DNA of 64,000 bases from NCBI GenBank assembly GCA_004431415.1, contig QPMI01000434.1, positions 310,001 to 374,000 of the forward strand, read 5' to 3'. This DNA is from Cyanophora paradoxa (Eukaryota > Glaucocystophyceae > Cyanophorales > Cyanophoraceae). The translations under genes were made by a program, and so were the position numbers. Shown piece by piece: positions 42,905-53,309 of the stretch. Below the pieces are notes generated by a model. The model saw only the letters and a list, made by a program, of their open reading frames with translations. It ran no database searches and had not been told where the DNA came from. The stretch's first letter is position 1. Every line of letters begins with the position of its first letter.

Positions 42905-43963
42905 ATGGCGCTCGCCCAATCGCCTCAGCTTGCGCAACAACGACACCCAGAGCAGCATCAGCAGCACCTCATCGCCCAGCCGCAGCAGCTAAGGCCCCCC
43001 GCGGTTAGCACACCGCGCCGGCCCCGCTCCCTCTCAGCACTGTGCGTGCCGGCGAGTCCCATGCCGGTGCGAGCGCTCCCGATGCGCCGCAGCGCCTGCG
43101 GTTCTGGTTTGACCAGTCTTCAGATGAGTGATGTTGCACTCGATCCACCCCGGCGGCCAAGTGTGGCACGCAAACTGCTCTTGCCGCGAGAAAGAGTGGC
43201 ATCTAAGCGCAGCTACAGCAGCTCATGCATCGCTGTAAGCTCGCCGGACACTCCGAGCCAGTTGCTGTCTCGCCTGGGCAAGGTCGGCGCTCTTAGCTAA
43301 AGGGCAAGGTCGGCTCTCTGACCTGATCTGCAGCGCCTGTGCATCTCCGGACTGGAGGCCCTCCCCTCCCGCACTTGCAGAGAAGGATCGTGGGACGAGG
43401 AAGATATCCGCAGGTGCAGCCGCACAATGCTATGAGCTTTTGTGTGCTTCGATGCTGATCTACTCCGCGGCAGTGTTTTGAGCTCGCGGAGCTCCTGCCC
43501 GGATACCTCCCCAACGTCGTCCTCGCTGAACTCACTCGATGTCTCCCCGCTCGGTGGCCTACCGTCGATCTCCTCCAGCCTTTCAACGCTCTCCAGACTC
43601 GCTTCCACCGTTGCTTCCTGTCTTATCTCGTCCGAGAGCACCGGCGCAAGCATCGCCCTGCTCAACAGTGTGCTCCGCGTGCTCTTCCAGGCGGACGAGT
43701 TGATTGCGCACTCGTTTTCTGCAATCAGCACTTCTGTGGCAGAACTGCTTCCTCCCCTTCCGCAAGTCGAACTCGGCCCCGGCCAGCTCCACAACACCTT
43801 GAACAGCACCATCTCGTCCCTCGTCTTGCGTCTCCAGCTCTTCAACACCATGCCTTCCACTTCCCTCTCTGCATCAAACCCGTCAGCTCAGAAGGATTTG
43901 AACGAGGCTCACTCCTGCTTGTCTCATGCCCTCTTCCTGCTCAAGTCAAACCCCTTCTTGTGA
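42905..43963 (+). CDS. Hypothetical protein, Gln-rich start and helical end
   Basis: I do not recognise this gene. ATG 42905 opens a Gln/His-rich stretch (ALAQSPQLAQQRHPEQHQQH), followed by a basic Pro/Ser region. A GTCGGC donor after QLLSRLGK leads to a small exon (RLCISGLEALPSRTCREGSW, DEEDIR), and then the last exon: Ser-rich, with amphipathic helices such as LSTLSRLASTVASCL, SIALLNSVLRVLFQADELIA and SAISTSVAELLPPL. The end LNEAHSCLSHALFLLKSNPF is followed by a stop at 43961-43963. Splicing keeps one frame throughout. The opposite strand has a competing acidic open frame at 43297-43860, so strand is likely but not certain. It may be a divergent nuclear regulator. Confidence 0.4.
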
Positions 43964-44220
43964 GGCGCCTTCAGCCGCTTTTAGGGTGGTGCCTCTAGCA
44001 GGCAAAGCGCCCTCTTCTTTTTCTAGTTAGCTAGCAAATGGACACGAACTAACTCACAGTTAGCTGGGCAGCCTAGTTCCCAAGTAGCCAACGCGGGTAG
44101 GATAGTCCGACTGTCAGCAGGCAGATAGAATCCCCTTTCCGAGTCCCTTTTTCAGCCAGATGCAATTCCGTAATTTATCTGGATCCCGTCCCCAGTGGTC
44201 ATACTGCACAACCCCAATCG
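43964..44220. other. Short intergenic interval
   Basis: 3' ends of two convergent genes meet here. GTTAGCTAGC/AACTAACTCACAGTTAGC words are the only visible pattern; nothing coding is seen. Confidence 0.5.
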
Positions 44221-44653
44221 TCATGACAGAAAAGTGGTCAGACGGCCATCATGTACAATTACAGGAAGAATTACAGGACTGAGGAGTACAGCATCAGGGT
44301 GAAAAAGCCAAGGCCTTCTAAACTTGAAAACATAGCCGCTGTACAAAAGTTGAAGGCCCGGCCCCTGCTGTGCATCAAGACTTGACAGATCAGACACATA
44401 CGCATCGAAGGCCTGCTGTGCATCAAGACTGCTTGTGTCCGAGGAGGGCATCGAAGTGCGTGCACGAAGATCAGAAGTCACATCGTCCTCGCTCCGCCAC
44501 AGGCTCGTGATTGTCTTGGTCTTCGTGAAGAACATCATTCCTGGCGTTACGTGTGGGTGTGAGGCTTGGCCGGGACGGGGGGAGGGAGGGGGCGGAAGGG
44601 GGGAGAGGGGGGAGAGGGGGAAGGGAAAGGAGGGGAAGGGGGGGGGGGGGGGG

Positions 44654-44689
<36 letters not shown>

Positions 44690-46830
44690 GGAGAAAGAGA
44701 GAGGGGGGGGGGGGGGGGCGCACCCTGCTTTCCGTAGAAGTGCAGGTCGCCACGAATGGAGCCCCGGGAGCCCGTGAAAGAGAAGAAGGGGAGCGCCACG
44801 GGATGGGGACGTTCACGCCCACCTGCGACCGCGACTCGTCTTCGGACCAAAGCCGACTGCATGCCTGGCAAGGGGTAGAACCGGACCTGGCCCGCGTCCA
44901 CCTCGTGCTGGAACTTGCGGGCCGTGGCGCCGCTGCGGGTGAAGATCGCGGTGCCGTTGCCATACGGGTTTGCGTTGATGATCCCGATCGCCTCATCGAT
45001 CTGCAAGTACCTCAGCTCGGCAAAACTTCGAGAAAGGGAGCCCGCCGCACTGTATCGGCTCTCATAACGCAAAGAACAGGTCCGAAGATCTGGAGGAAAG
45101 TCAGCAGGGCAGAAACCGGGGGTGGCCAGGGCAGCGGGCGCCTCCTCCGTGTAACACTCCATCGAAGGCGTGACGTTCGCGAGGATTGTGGGGCCCACGA
45201 AGTTGCCCCGCTCGTAGCCCGGCACGACCACGCCGCGGCCGTCGAGGGCAAGCGTTGCGCCGGCCTTGACGCCCCCCTCAACAAGGTCGCTCACCCGCTT
45301 CTTCGCCTCGGGCGAGATGAGCGGGCCGACGTCTGCCTCGGGCTCGTGGCCGGCGTTGACGCGCAGGGCCTTAGCGCGCTGTGAAGTTTTGAAGGGTCAG
45401 TCAGGTCAGTTCCAGCATGAAAACAAGGGGCAGCATTCGAGCACCTGAACGAGCTCAGGAAGCCAGGATTGAGCCTCGCCAACTAGAATAAGCGTCGAGA
45501 GTGCCATGCAGCGCTGCCCGGCCGCCCCGAACGCCGCCCCCACGACCGCGTTCAGCGCCTGCTCCCGGTTCGCGTCCGGCATGATCACGCCGTGGTTCTT
45601 GGCTCCGAGGTTGGCCTGCACACGCTTGCCCGTGGCCGTCCCGCGCGCGAAGATATGTTCCCCGGCCTTGTTCCCGCCCACAAACGAGATCGCCTTGATG
45701 TCAGGCGCGTCGCAGATGAAGTTCACTGCGTCCTGCGCCCGAACTCTGTACAGGGCGTACGGAGGGCTACAGAGGGCCGCGTCTCGTACGTGGGTCCCGT
45801 GGATGATGTTGAGGACCCCCGGGGGCAGGCCCGCCTCCGCGGCCAGCCGCGCGAGCAGCATCGACGTGTTCGGCACCCGCTCCGAGGGTTTCAGCACGAA
45901 CGTGTTGCCCGTCGTGACCGCCATCGGGAACATCTGCATTCTCGACTCAAGAGCGACCGTGAGAGGAAGCCAAGAGCGACCGCACCCAGAGTGGAATCAT
46001 GGCGGGAAAGTTGAAAGGCGCTTGGGAGAGGGCGGCGTCAGCAGCGCCGCCCTACGCATTAAGAACGCAGCGCACCGATGCCAGCGCAGACCCCCAGCGG
46101 CTGGCGGTAGCTGTACGTGTCCATGTTCCGGCTCACGTTCTCGACCGTCTCGCCCATTGACATTGAAGACATGCCGCACGCCACCTCGACCACCTCTGCA
46201 CGAGCTCGGGCCGTGAGAAGGTGCATGCGCGAGCGAAACCGGTGCCCGAACGCGCACCGAGACCGCGGGTCACGTCTCCGCGAGCGTCCGCGAGGGTCTT
46301 CCCCTGTTCCTTAGTTACGCAGGCGGCCAGCTCGTCCTGCAACGGGCTGAGCGCGCGTACGCCAATACAGAGAGCATCCACACCAGCCTCAGCGGACCAT
46401 ATTTTGACGGATGAGTTGCTGCAAGTTGAACATGACGCGCGCGCGAGCCATTATGGGCACTTCATGCCATGTCTTGAACGCCTCCTTCGCCGCCGCTACC
46501 GCCGACTCCATCTCTGCCTTCGTGCTGATCGGAACGCGGGAAACGACTTCCTGCGTCGCCTGCGGGAAGAGAAACGGCGGGCGCATGCAAATCAAACCCT
46601 TCGTTGTGTGCGCAGGCGTGCAGGAACGGCGGGCGCAGGAGAGCGCAGAGCACACTGGGTTGTGTACGTCGATGTACTGCGTTGCCCTGGACTCGACGAA
46701 CTCATTGTTGATGAAGAGCTTCAGAGTAGGCTGCGCGGGCAAGCTGGTTCACTTGCACGCAGGCTCTTGTCAAGCAGAGGGGACGTACGGGGCTGGCCGG
46801 CGCCGCCTTTGCCACCGCAGCCGTCGCCAT
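44221..46830 (-). CDS. ALDH6A1: Methylmalonate-semialdehyde dehydrogenase (ALDH6 type)
   Basis: Mitochondrial CoA-acylating dehydrogenase of valine and pyrimidine breakdown. ATG 46830 opens [13 protein letters not shown], spliced across a GTACGT intron to [20 protein letters not shown]. Then [40 protein letters not shown] and [37 protein letters not shown], and the active-site [14 protein letters not shown] with its Cys. Later [50 protein letters not shown] and [19 protein letters not shown]. After this normal end the frame runs on for about 90 residues with a repeated SSLDAQQ before the stop at 44221-44223, probably 3' untranslated or a lineage-specific tail. The intron at 44550-44725 is a purine-only microsatellite. 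Divergent from the VPS10 gene, 207 bp apart. Confidence 0.9.
44576..44718 (+). repeat. Polypurine microsatellite (G-runs and (GA)n) in an ALDH6 intron
   Basis: Almost pure G/A over 140 bp: GGGAG blocks, a run of about 14 G at 44640-44656, (AG)n at about 44657-44686, then G again. It is the pyrimidine tract and body of an intron on the gene strand. Such tracts can form triplex DNA. Confidence 0.85.
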
Positions 46831-47037
46831 CCGCTTGGAGATGAGCACGGCGCAGGTCAAGCGGCTCTTCGCGCGGGCGCAGGTGTACATGTCAGGCTGC
46901 CGTTCGAATTGGGCGCCGAGCTCGCGGCTGCCCGGCCGCAGCTGGAGAGGTCCGGTCCTATAAAGGAGTGTACCCGTCGATCGAGCGCACCGCTGCGCAC
47001 GGCTGCGCACCGCTGCGCACTGTTGGACAGCTACGAG

Positions 47038-50000
47038 ATGCGGAGGAGGAGCGGCGCCGCGGAGGTCGCTGCCCTGTTGCTTGCCGTCCTGGCGGTCGCC
47101 GCCGCGCAAGCGCCGACAATGACGTCGGTTCGTCCGGGCCCCAACGCTTCTCCTATGCGCTCTATCCAGAACGAGCCGATTGCGGCCCTCTACGTCGCAC
47201 CCCGCCGCGATGTCGCCGGCAGCCCACTTGTCTCTCGACGCCCGCTCGGCGGGCGCCTACGTCGCATGCGTTGCAGTGTGATTGGCCTCCTCTAGGGCGC
47301 CGCTTGACGCTCATGCGGCGCTGTCGCCTCTAGTTCTTGGGGCGGGCTGCTGTCGTACGAACCGAGCGCGTGCTGACCGACCCACGCCAGAAACTCATTG
47401 ACTCGCCGCTGAAAACAATTCGCTTTCTGCCGTGCGTGTCGCGTTCTGCACGTGGGTCGGTCGATCTGGTTCTGACGGGTTCTCTTGCGCAGCTCGCCCG
47501 GCTTTGACGTGAGCTGCTTGCACCTCAACCTGCTCTGCGTGCCCGGCGGCTGATCGCTATGATACGCGCAGCTCACATTCGCGCGGAGTCAGCGGAATCA
47601 AGTCTATCGCAGTTTGGACGGGGGCATCACCTGGACCAACGAGATGGCACGCATCTTGGACGACGAAGGGCAGGAGGCCCAAGGAATCAGCGCCATTTGG
47701 ATCAACCCCATCGATTCGAAGCGGGCGCGCGGACTCCCGCCGGCTTCGCGCCCGGCGGCGCGCTCGGCCCCCTTGCCTTATCGTGCGCCTCACCGCCGCA
47801 GATGTTCCTCGTGGGCTACGGCACTACCCACTGGCTGACAATCGACGGTGGCGAGAAATATGTTCCGATCCGCACGTCCCTCCACATCCAGTCTCTGCGG
47901 TGGCACCCGCGGCAGGTGGACTGGGCGCTCGCCTCCGTCATCGCTTCGTCCTGCTACGGGGAGGCCGGCCCGATGCCCCCCTCGGGCGGCGAGGGCTGCA
48001 ACATCCAGCTGCACCTCACGCAGGTTCGCCGGGCCAGGCGAGCGCACGCGCCGGTGCCTCGCTGCCCGCCCGAACGCCTCGCAGGACGCGGGCCGGACCT
48101 GGCGGCAGGTCTCCTCCTACGTGATCGGCTTCTCGTGGGGCATGCCAGACGCCCCCAACTACTCCGATACGCTCGCCTTCGTCTGCGGGACGAAGGACGG
48201 CTTCCGCAAGGGCAACCAGGACTTCTCGCAGTGGGACATGAACGCCGAGGTCCGCCGCACGGACAACCTCTGGAAGTCCGAAGGCACCGCCGTGCCGCGT
48301 GCGCCTGCGCCCAAGCCCCGCACCGCTCCGATGCCCTTCCTGACCCCCGGACTGCCTGCAGACGGCACTGCCTTTCTGTGGGTCGAGAGATTCCTCTTCG
48401 TCGGCCTCGTGCGCTAGCCCTCCGGGCGGCACGCGCTCTGCCCGCCCTCGCCCGCCTCACGCGCGCCCTGCCCCTCCGTCGCGCCGCAGCTCAACCCGCT
48501 GGAGCCGCAGGAGATCAAGCTGAAGGTGCGGGGTGGTGGGATCGATGGCTGTTTCCGCGCCCCGCGGCCTCCTCAGCGCGGGGAGCAGGTCAGCCGAGAC
48601 AACGGGAAGACCTTCGACGATGCGCTCTTCCCCTTCAGGCTGAGCGAGGCGGGGTACACGGTCCTGGACACGAGCCAAGGAGCCGTCTTCGTCTCCGTAG
48701 CCCACTCGTGCGAGCGCGACAGCGGCAACGTCTACCTCAGCAACTCCGCCGGTGCAGCGGGTCCGCGCGGAGGCGCAACCCGGGGGCCTCACCTCCTTCG
48801 CAGGAAACCGCTACAGCCTGGCAATCCGCGGGGTGCCGAGGAACGCAGTCGGCAAGACCGACTTCGAGAAGGCGAGCGGCGCCGGTACTCCGCCCCTTCC
48901 CTCTGTGCTGACTTTGTGGTTCTCCGCGCCCAGATCAAGAGCCTCGAGGGCGTCTATGTGGCCAACACGTTCGGGAGCGGCCGCCTGGGCCCGTACTTCC
49001 CCCCGGAGGGCGGGCAGGAGCGGCGCCGCCCGCTCCGCACGCGCATCTCCTTCAACAAGGGGTCTTTTTGGATGAAGGTGCGGCCGCCCTTTGTCGACGC
49101 GAACGGCGCGCCGTATGTGGACAGCGACGGCACGCCCTGCGAGTCCGTCTGGAAGAACCCTGAGAACGTTCCCGAGGTGCCCGACGATCTCGAGCCCCCT
49201 GCCGCTCTAGATCTCCTTAGTTCCCTCGCGCAGGACTCGGAGTGCCAGCTGCAGCTCCACATGGCGGCGGAGGGTGCGCCGCTCTCACGGCGCTGACTGC
49301 GGGACCGCCGGCCGGCCGCGGCCTCTGAAGCCGGCTGCAGACAAGTATGCGCCGATCTACTCGCACCCGAACGCGACGGGCATCGTCATCGCGACGGGCA
49401 ACGTGGGCTCCTACCTCCAGGACCGCGACGAGCAGGCGCGCCTCGCCCTCGCCCCGAGCCGGCGTTGCAGCGCGCCGCGCGCGAGCCCCGGGCCCGCGCA
49501 GGTCAACACGTTCCTCTCCCGCGACGGCGGCCTCACATGGTGCGGAGCCTGCAGGGAGACCGCAAAGCGTTTTGAGCGCTGAGGCTTCTTTGGCAGGACG
49601 GAGATCGCGAAGGGGAGCCACGTGTACGAGTTTGGGGACCACGGCTCGCTTCTCGTCGCTGTGCCCAACCTCGTCGCCACCAAGACCCTCAAGCGCGCCC
49701 CGCCGGGCCCGCGCCCCGCGCTGCGGCCGGACTGGGCCCGTCTGACCGACTCAAACGGCCCGCTGCAGGTACTCGTGGGACGAGGGGAAGACGTGGCGCA
49801 ACTTCGACTTCAGCGACGTCGACGTCTCCGTCGACAACGTCGTCGCATGTGCGCGCTCCACCGCTTGCGCTTTCCTTCGTGCCCTGATCCCCTGCAGCGC
49901 CGCACGCGGTGGAGAGCGATTTCGTCCTGTACGGGTCCCGGGGCGCCCAGGCGAGCCGGCCCGCCCCTTTGCTGACGCCCGGGCGCCGTTGAGTGATCCC

Positions 50001-51882
50001 CGGCACCCCAGGGCGTCATCGTGCACGTCGACTTCTCCACTCTGCACATGCGCATGTGTACGCGGGATCGCCGCTGTTCCATTACAGCTTAGCGTGCCGC
50101 GCTTCTCGGCCGACCGCGCCGCGCAGGCAAGGGCGTGGACGCGCCGAACGCCCCGGACTCGGACTACGAGACCTGGACTCCGGGCGCGCACGACACCGAG
50201 GTGCGGGCGGGCCGCGCCCCTGCACCCGGCTGGCACTCACGCCCGGTTGCCGGCAGTGCGTGCTTGGCCACACGATCACGTACGTGCGGAGGAAGCGGGA
50301 CAGCGAGTGCGACAACCCGGAGACCCAGCAGCGCAAGGCGCGGCGCCGCCCCTCGCGCCCCTCGCCTCGCCCCGCTCAGCGCCCGCCCGCAGATCTCGCG
50401 GAAGACCTGCGCCTGCACCGAGGCGGACTTCGAGTGGTGCGCCGCGTCGTGGCCGGCGCTTCTTGAAGTCAGCGCTGACTGCCTTCCAGCGCGTACGGGT
50501 TCGAGCGGGACTACGACCAGGGCCCCTGCAAGGTTCCTTCTGGCTCTGCCCCCGCGCCCCCCGGACCGCGCGCCCACGCGGCATCCGTGCAGCCGCTGTG
50601 GCCGGTGCAGAACAACATCCCGATCGACTGCCCGGACGGCTCCACCTTCTTCGTCACCAACGGCTACCAGGTCCGCTCCGCGAGCCGAGCCAGCCCACAC
50701 GCGTCCAAGCCGACCGAAGCCAAGTCTTAGCCTAGTCGAGCTCTAATCGCCCCCTCTCACGTCGAGGGCGGTGGCAGCGGGTGGCGGGGGATACGTGCGA
50801 CATCAACGACCCGAGCGTCTCGAACGAGTTCCGCCGCATCCACGAGCCCTTCTCGACGCAGGTGCGCCCATGCAGAACAGAGCAAGGCCGCCGGGCTGCG
50901 CTGGGCTCTCCATTTGCCTCGATTGAAACGCCCGAACCCCTTATCTTTCGCCCCCGTCCTCACCGCACTTGCGGCGCAGTGCCCGACGCGCGGCGGCCAC
51001 GGCTGGCTCGTCTTCCTAGTCGTCTGCTGCGTCCTCGGCGCCGCCGCCGCCGCCGGCGCATTCCTCTACCGCTACCGCAACTCGGACAGGTCGGTCATTC
51101 TCACCCACAACCCTCCCCTCGTCCTCTGCCTCATCCCGCGCGGCAGTCTGGGCGCCGTGAAGGAGCTCTGGAGCCGCTGGGAGGCAAAGCTGGGGCAGGC
51201 ATCCGCCGGCCGCTTCTCCCGCGTCCGCTACTCGGGGTCCGCTTGTATTGACTTGAAGCAAACGCCGTATAACAAAGCTAACATTTAGCGTCGCCATCCC
51301 GGTGCAGGCTGAGCGGGGCGGAGGGGGCGGAGGGCCTGCTGGACGACGACATGGACGCGGAGGCGAGCGCGGAGCCGCTGCCAGAGCCCACCTCGAGCAA
51401 CGCCACGTGCGCCCCCGCGTTCATTCCCTGCTTCAATCCGCGCTGCGCTGCGCTGCGCTGTGCTACGCATGGTGGGCTGACGTGAAAGCAGGTACTCCTT
51501 TGCCGGCGGCGCGGGCCGCCGGCCGGGCCAGCAGGCCGCCCCGACGGTCGCGAGCCTGTCCGCGGCGGCAGCGGCCGGCGCCGGCTCAGGCCCCGCGACC
51601 GCAAGCCCCAAGGCCCAGCCGGCCGGAGCCGCAGCGGGGGCCTCTTCCCTCTTCGACATAGGCGACTTCGGGCAGCTGACAGCGGCGGCGGCCCCGGGGC
51701 CCGCGCCCCCCCTACCGCCCCCGCCCCGGACGAGGCCCGCCGTCGCGGGGATGTCGATGGCACCCGCGGCCGCGGCGGGGCCCTCGGGACCCCCGGCGCC
51801 GCCCTCGCCCCCAAGGACGGCCATGCCGCCCGCGGGGGCCAGCCTTCTCGACGACGACGTGCTCGGGAAGGGCTCGAGCTGA
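47038..51882 (+). CDS. Sortilin/VPS10-domain sorting receptor
   Basis: Type I membrane receptor carrying cargo from Golgi to vacuole/lysosome. ATG 47038 opens a signal peptide (AALLLAVLAVAAAQA). The VPS10 beta-propeller carries Asp-box motifs (YRSLDGGITWTNE, VSRDNGKTFDDALF, LSRDGGLTW), plus INPIDSKRMFLVGYGTTHWL, WKSEGTAV, SFNKGSFWMKV, VIATGNVGSYLQDRDEQ, EIAKGSHVYEFGDHGSLLVA and YSWDEGKTWRNFDFSDVDVS. The cysteine-rich 10CC end reads ECDNPETQ, KTCACTEADFEWC, CPDGSTFF and TCDINDPSVS. A membrane span (WLVFLVVCCVLGAAAAAGAF) leads to a Pro/Ala-rich tail that ends LLDDDVLGKGSS, acidic and dileucine-like, fitting GGA/AP sorting. TGA at 51880-51882. Several introns use GC donors (48872, 49436, 50337). 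Confidence 0.9.
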
Positions 51883-52154
51883 GGGCCGCACTGCGGCACA
51901 GCGCACGCTCCCGAGTCCTCCTCCTCCCCGCGCAGGCCTGAATTGCGCCTGCCCCTGTAATATCTCCTGCAGATTCTAGAACTTCGGAAATTCAGTTACT
52001 CTCAGAGGCCAGACATTACCTGCAAATCATCATGGCATCATCTCCATGTACACTTTAGAATGCAAAAATCCAAGTTCGGGACTGAATTCGAAGTTGAGTG
52101 ATCATCGGATGCAATTATACACGCTATTATAATTCGTAGCCGTAGCGGCCGAGG
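51883..52154. other. Short intergenic interval
   Basis: Converging gene ends; AT-richer with TAATATCT and TATTATAATTC words. No feature found. Confidence 0.5.
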
Positions 52155-52890
52155 CTACGGCGCGGTCCATGGCCTGCTGCGCAGGAACGCGGCGGGCTCG
52201 TAGGCGGCGACCCCTGCGCACCCCGTGAGCGAGGGGTCCGCGCAGTTGAAACGAATGGTGCGGGTGGCGCACCCTTCAAAACGCGGATGGTCGCGCCTGG
52301 GCCGATGCCGAAATCTGATATGCACTTGATGCTGCCCAGCTCTATCCACAATCGACGGCCTTCGAACAGCATGATTTGCTGCGGCTGCTTGAGCTCGAAT
52401 TCGCCTGTCGGAGCGATAAGTGACAAGAACGGGCGAGGGGGGCAAAGATGTGCGTACGTTCTATCAATTGTATAAGATACATAATCGAGCAATGGCCTGT
52501 GATTTCGATCTTGATCTCCTTTGTGGGGGAAACTCTGCACGTGAAGCAGTGAGCTGCCGCACGCCGCAGCGCTAGCAGCCCCTCTGCGATGCGGCAGCTC
52601 ACTTCTTCACTTTGCCGCCCTTCCCCTTGCCTGCACGTGAAGCAGTGAGCTGCCGCACGCCGCAGCGCTAGCTAACCCCTCCTCGATGAATGCACTGACC
52701 TTTTCCCTTGCCGCCTTTTGCCTCCTTCGCTTTCTTCAAGGCGGCAAGGGGAAAGGTCAGCGCATTCATCGGAGAGGGGGTAGCTAGCGCTGCGGCGTGC
52801 CTTATCAGCCTCGGTTTCAAGCTCGGGGATGTCTGCCGTCCGACAGCGTCAGAGCGCCCAGCTCAGGCACAGAGTTCATATCTAAAGCGA
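52155..52890 (-). CDS. Lysine-rich protein with ubiquitin-like domain
   Basis: Spliced reading: DIPELETEADK, then (intron 52734-52800, GC donor) KAKEAKGGKGK, (intron 52631-52699) GKGKGGKVK, (intron 52535-52602) KVSPTKEIKIEITG, and a later exon GEFELKQPQQIMLFEGRRLW, ISDFGIGPGATIRVLKG. A last intron joins VAAYEPAAFLRSRPWTAP, TAG at 52155-52157. The C-terminal half has ubiquitin-fold features: KEIKIEI as strand 1 and QQIMLFEGRRL...ISDFGIGPGATIRVL as the end. The Lys/Gly-rich linker is unusual. The first exon and the start codon were not found, so the upstream limit is approximate. Three consecutive introns are copies of each other (see findings). Family not identified. Confidence 0.6.
52535..52800 (-). 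repeat. Three related introns: direct and inverted copies
   Basis: Introns 52535-52602 and 52631-52699 share their last 42 bp exactly (on the minus strand GCTAGCGCTGCGGCGTGCGG through CACTGCTTCACGTGCAG). The intron at 52734-52800 is an inverted copy of the other end of the 52631-52699 intron plus adjacent exon sequence. The first of these also has 13-bp inverted arms (GTGAGCTGCCGCA/TGCGGCAGCTCAC). Confidence 0.85.
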
Positions 52891-53309
52891 ACGAACCTGG
52901 TATAAATGACGGATTCGGCCCTATGACCGTGAGTGGTCCCTTCCAGACGCTGGTGCGCGGGCGGTCCATCTTCTAACGCGCCCCTCTGTAGCGACGCGCT
53001 GAGCGCTGACCGTCTCTCGCTTAGCTATGGATTCTGGCGGTTCGTCAGGCGAGCCTCCGCTGTCTGTTGCAGATCGCGAATCCTCGGCTTGCGAATCGTT
53101 CGTGCAGCGGTAGGACGTTCGTGGAGGCGTCTAGCAGCTGCTATGAATCTTTGTGCAGGGTGGCGCAGGAGCGGCCGAGGGAAAGCCTCTTTTGGATTGC
53201 GGTGCCTGGGTACGGCCGCTCTTCGTGCGCGACTCGGGAACGCGGCTGATTGAGTGCCGGACACACTCTAGCAGCGCAGAAAAAGAAGGACGCGCACCCC
53301 AGCGTTCGA
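52891..53309. other. Intergenic, probable bidirectional promoter region
   Basis: Between the divergent ubiquitin-like gene and COG2. It includes TATAAATGA at about 52901-52909 (plus strand), which could be a TATA-like element but is unproven. No other feature. Confidence 0.4.

Noticed and set aside
43297-43860. Acidic minus-strand frame opposite the hypothetical gene
   Set aside because: No start context, splice pattern or family match, whereas the plus strand has consistent introns in one frame; kept as an alternative only.
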